A stretch of 13,473 bases of DNA from Planctomycetes bacterium UBA4800 (GTDB lineage Bacteria; Planctomycetota; UBA8108; UBA8890; UBA8898), in the NCBI GenBank assembly GCA_002402755.1, contig DHGK01000413.1, forward strand, positions 9,712 to 23,184, given 5' to 3'. Each line of letters starts with the position of its first letter. The stretch's first letter is position 1. A program made the translations under genes and the position numbers. The notes under the pieces are model-generated. The model was not told the origin of the DNA. It was given only the letters and a program-made list of their open reading frames with translations, and did not search any database. This document shows positions 13,304 through 13,473 of the stretch, piece by piece.

Positions 13304-13473
13304 CTAGTTGTCCTGCCTGAGGTTCCACCGCTTCACCTTCTCCCTGAGCGTCCTGACGCCGATGCCGAGCAGCTCGGCCGCCCGCTTCTGGTGCCAGCAG
13401 GTATGCCTGAGCGTGGCCGCGATGTGCGCCCGCTCGATTTCCTCCATGGGCCTGGCCGCGAAGCCCTCGGACG
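13304..13473 (-). CDS. C-terminal end of an NtrC/FlrC-family sigma-54-dependent regulator (partial at window edge)
   Basis: Only the last 55 codons are in the window; the gene continues beyond base 13473 and ends in TAG at 13306-13304. The visible part reads ...ARPMEEIERAHIAATLRHTC..., then a helix-turn-helix of Fis type (KRAAELLGIGVRTLREKVKR), then WNLRQDN. An 'E-x-x-x-I-x-x-A-L/T' helix followed by 'AAxxLGIxxRTLxxKL' is the standard C-terminal DNA-binding domain of NtrC-class activators of sigma-54 RNA polymerase. The receiver and AAA+ domains, if present, are outside the window. Its position directly upstream of a flagellar operon with a sigma-54 promoter suggests a FlrC/FleR/FlgR-like flagellar activator. 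That role is inferred from context; the family call rests on the HTH alone. A stand-alone Fis-like protein is less likely but not excluded. Confidence 0.8.
   Translation of the reverse strand, partial: SEGFAARPMEEIERAHIAATLRHTCWHQKRAAELLGIGVRTLREKVKRWNLRQDN

Noticed and set aside
1..13473. CRISPR arrays, tRNA or rRNA genes, insertion sequences
   Set aside because: No regularly spaced repeats, no RNA-gene signatures and no transposase-like frames were seen on either strand.

Overview
The window is one block of flagellar genes, all on the minus strand, so transcription runs from high to low coordinates. In that order it holds: the last 55 codons of an NtrC/FlrC-type sigma-54 activator, a 238-bp regulatory gap, then fliE, fliF, fliG, fliH, fliI, fliJ, fliO, fliP, fliQ, fliR, flhB, flhA, flhF and flhG. 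The genes are packed like a single operon: most junctions overlap or are under 20 bp apart. The only internal gap of note is 67 bp between flhA and flhF. The genes encode the rod/MS-ring adaptor (FliE), MS ring (FliF), motor/switch protein (FliG), the ATPase complex of the flagellar type III exporter (FliH, FliI, FliJ), the membrane export gate (FliO, FliP, FliQ, FliR, FlhB, FlhA) and the SRP-type GTPase / MinD-like ATPase pair that sets flagellar number and place (FlhF, FlhG).

The DNA is very GC-rich (about 70% by eye in the genes), and long spurious open frames on the plus strand follow from that. The gene set points to a Gram-negative-type, flagellated, sigma-54-using bacterium. FliF is diverged from the proteobacterial form. 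Together with a dispersed CACAGAG-type repeat after flhG, this suggests an environmental, non-proteobacterial lineage, possibly PVC/Planctomycetes-like; I cannot place it more closely.

Control looks readable. A near-consensus sigma-54 promoter (GGCACG-N4-TTGCA) lies about 100 bp before fliE. A palindromic candidate enhancer site lies about 90 bp further upstream, just after the gene for a probable sigma-54 activator.

The most unusual feature is FliG. At 205 residues it joins the start of the FliF-binding N-terminal domain almost directly to the torque-generating C-terminal half. The middle armadillo domain with the EHPQR FliM-binding motif, and the ARM_C/MFxF region, are missing. The operon also lacks fliK, fliL, fliM and fliN, which often sit between fliJ and fliO; here fliJ and fliO overlap. 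FlhB carries NPSE where the autocleavage motif is normally NPTH. Together these suggest a reduced or rebuilt C-ring/switch and possibly altered export switching. The alternative is that a second, complete FliG and the missing genes lie elsewhere in the genome.
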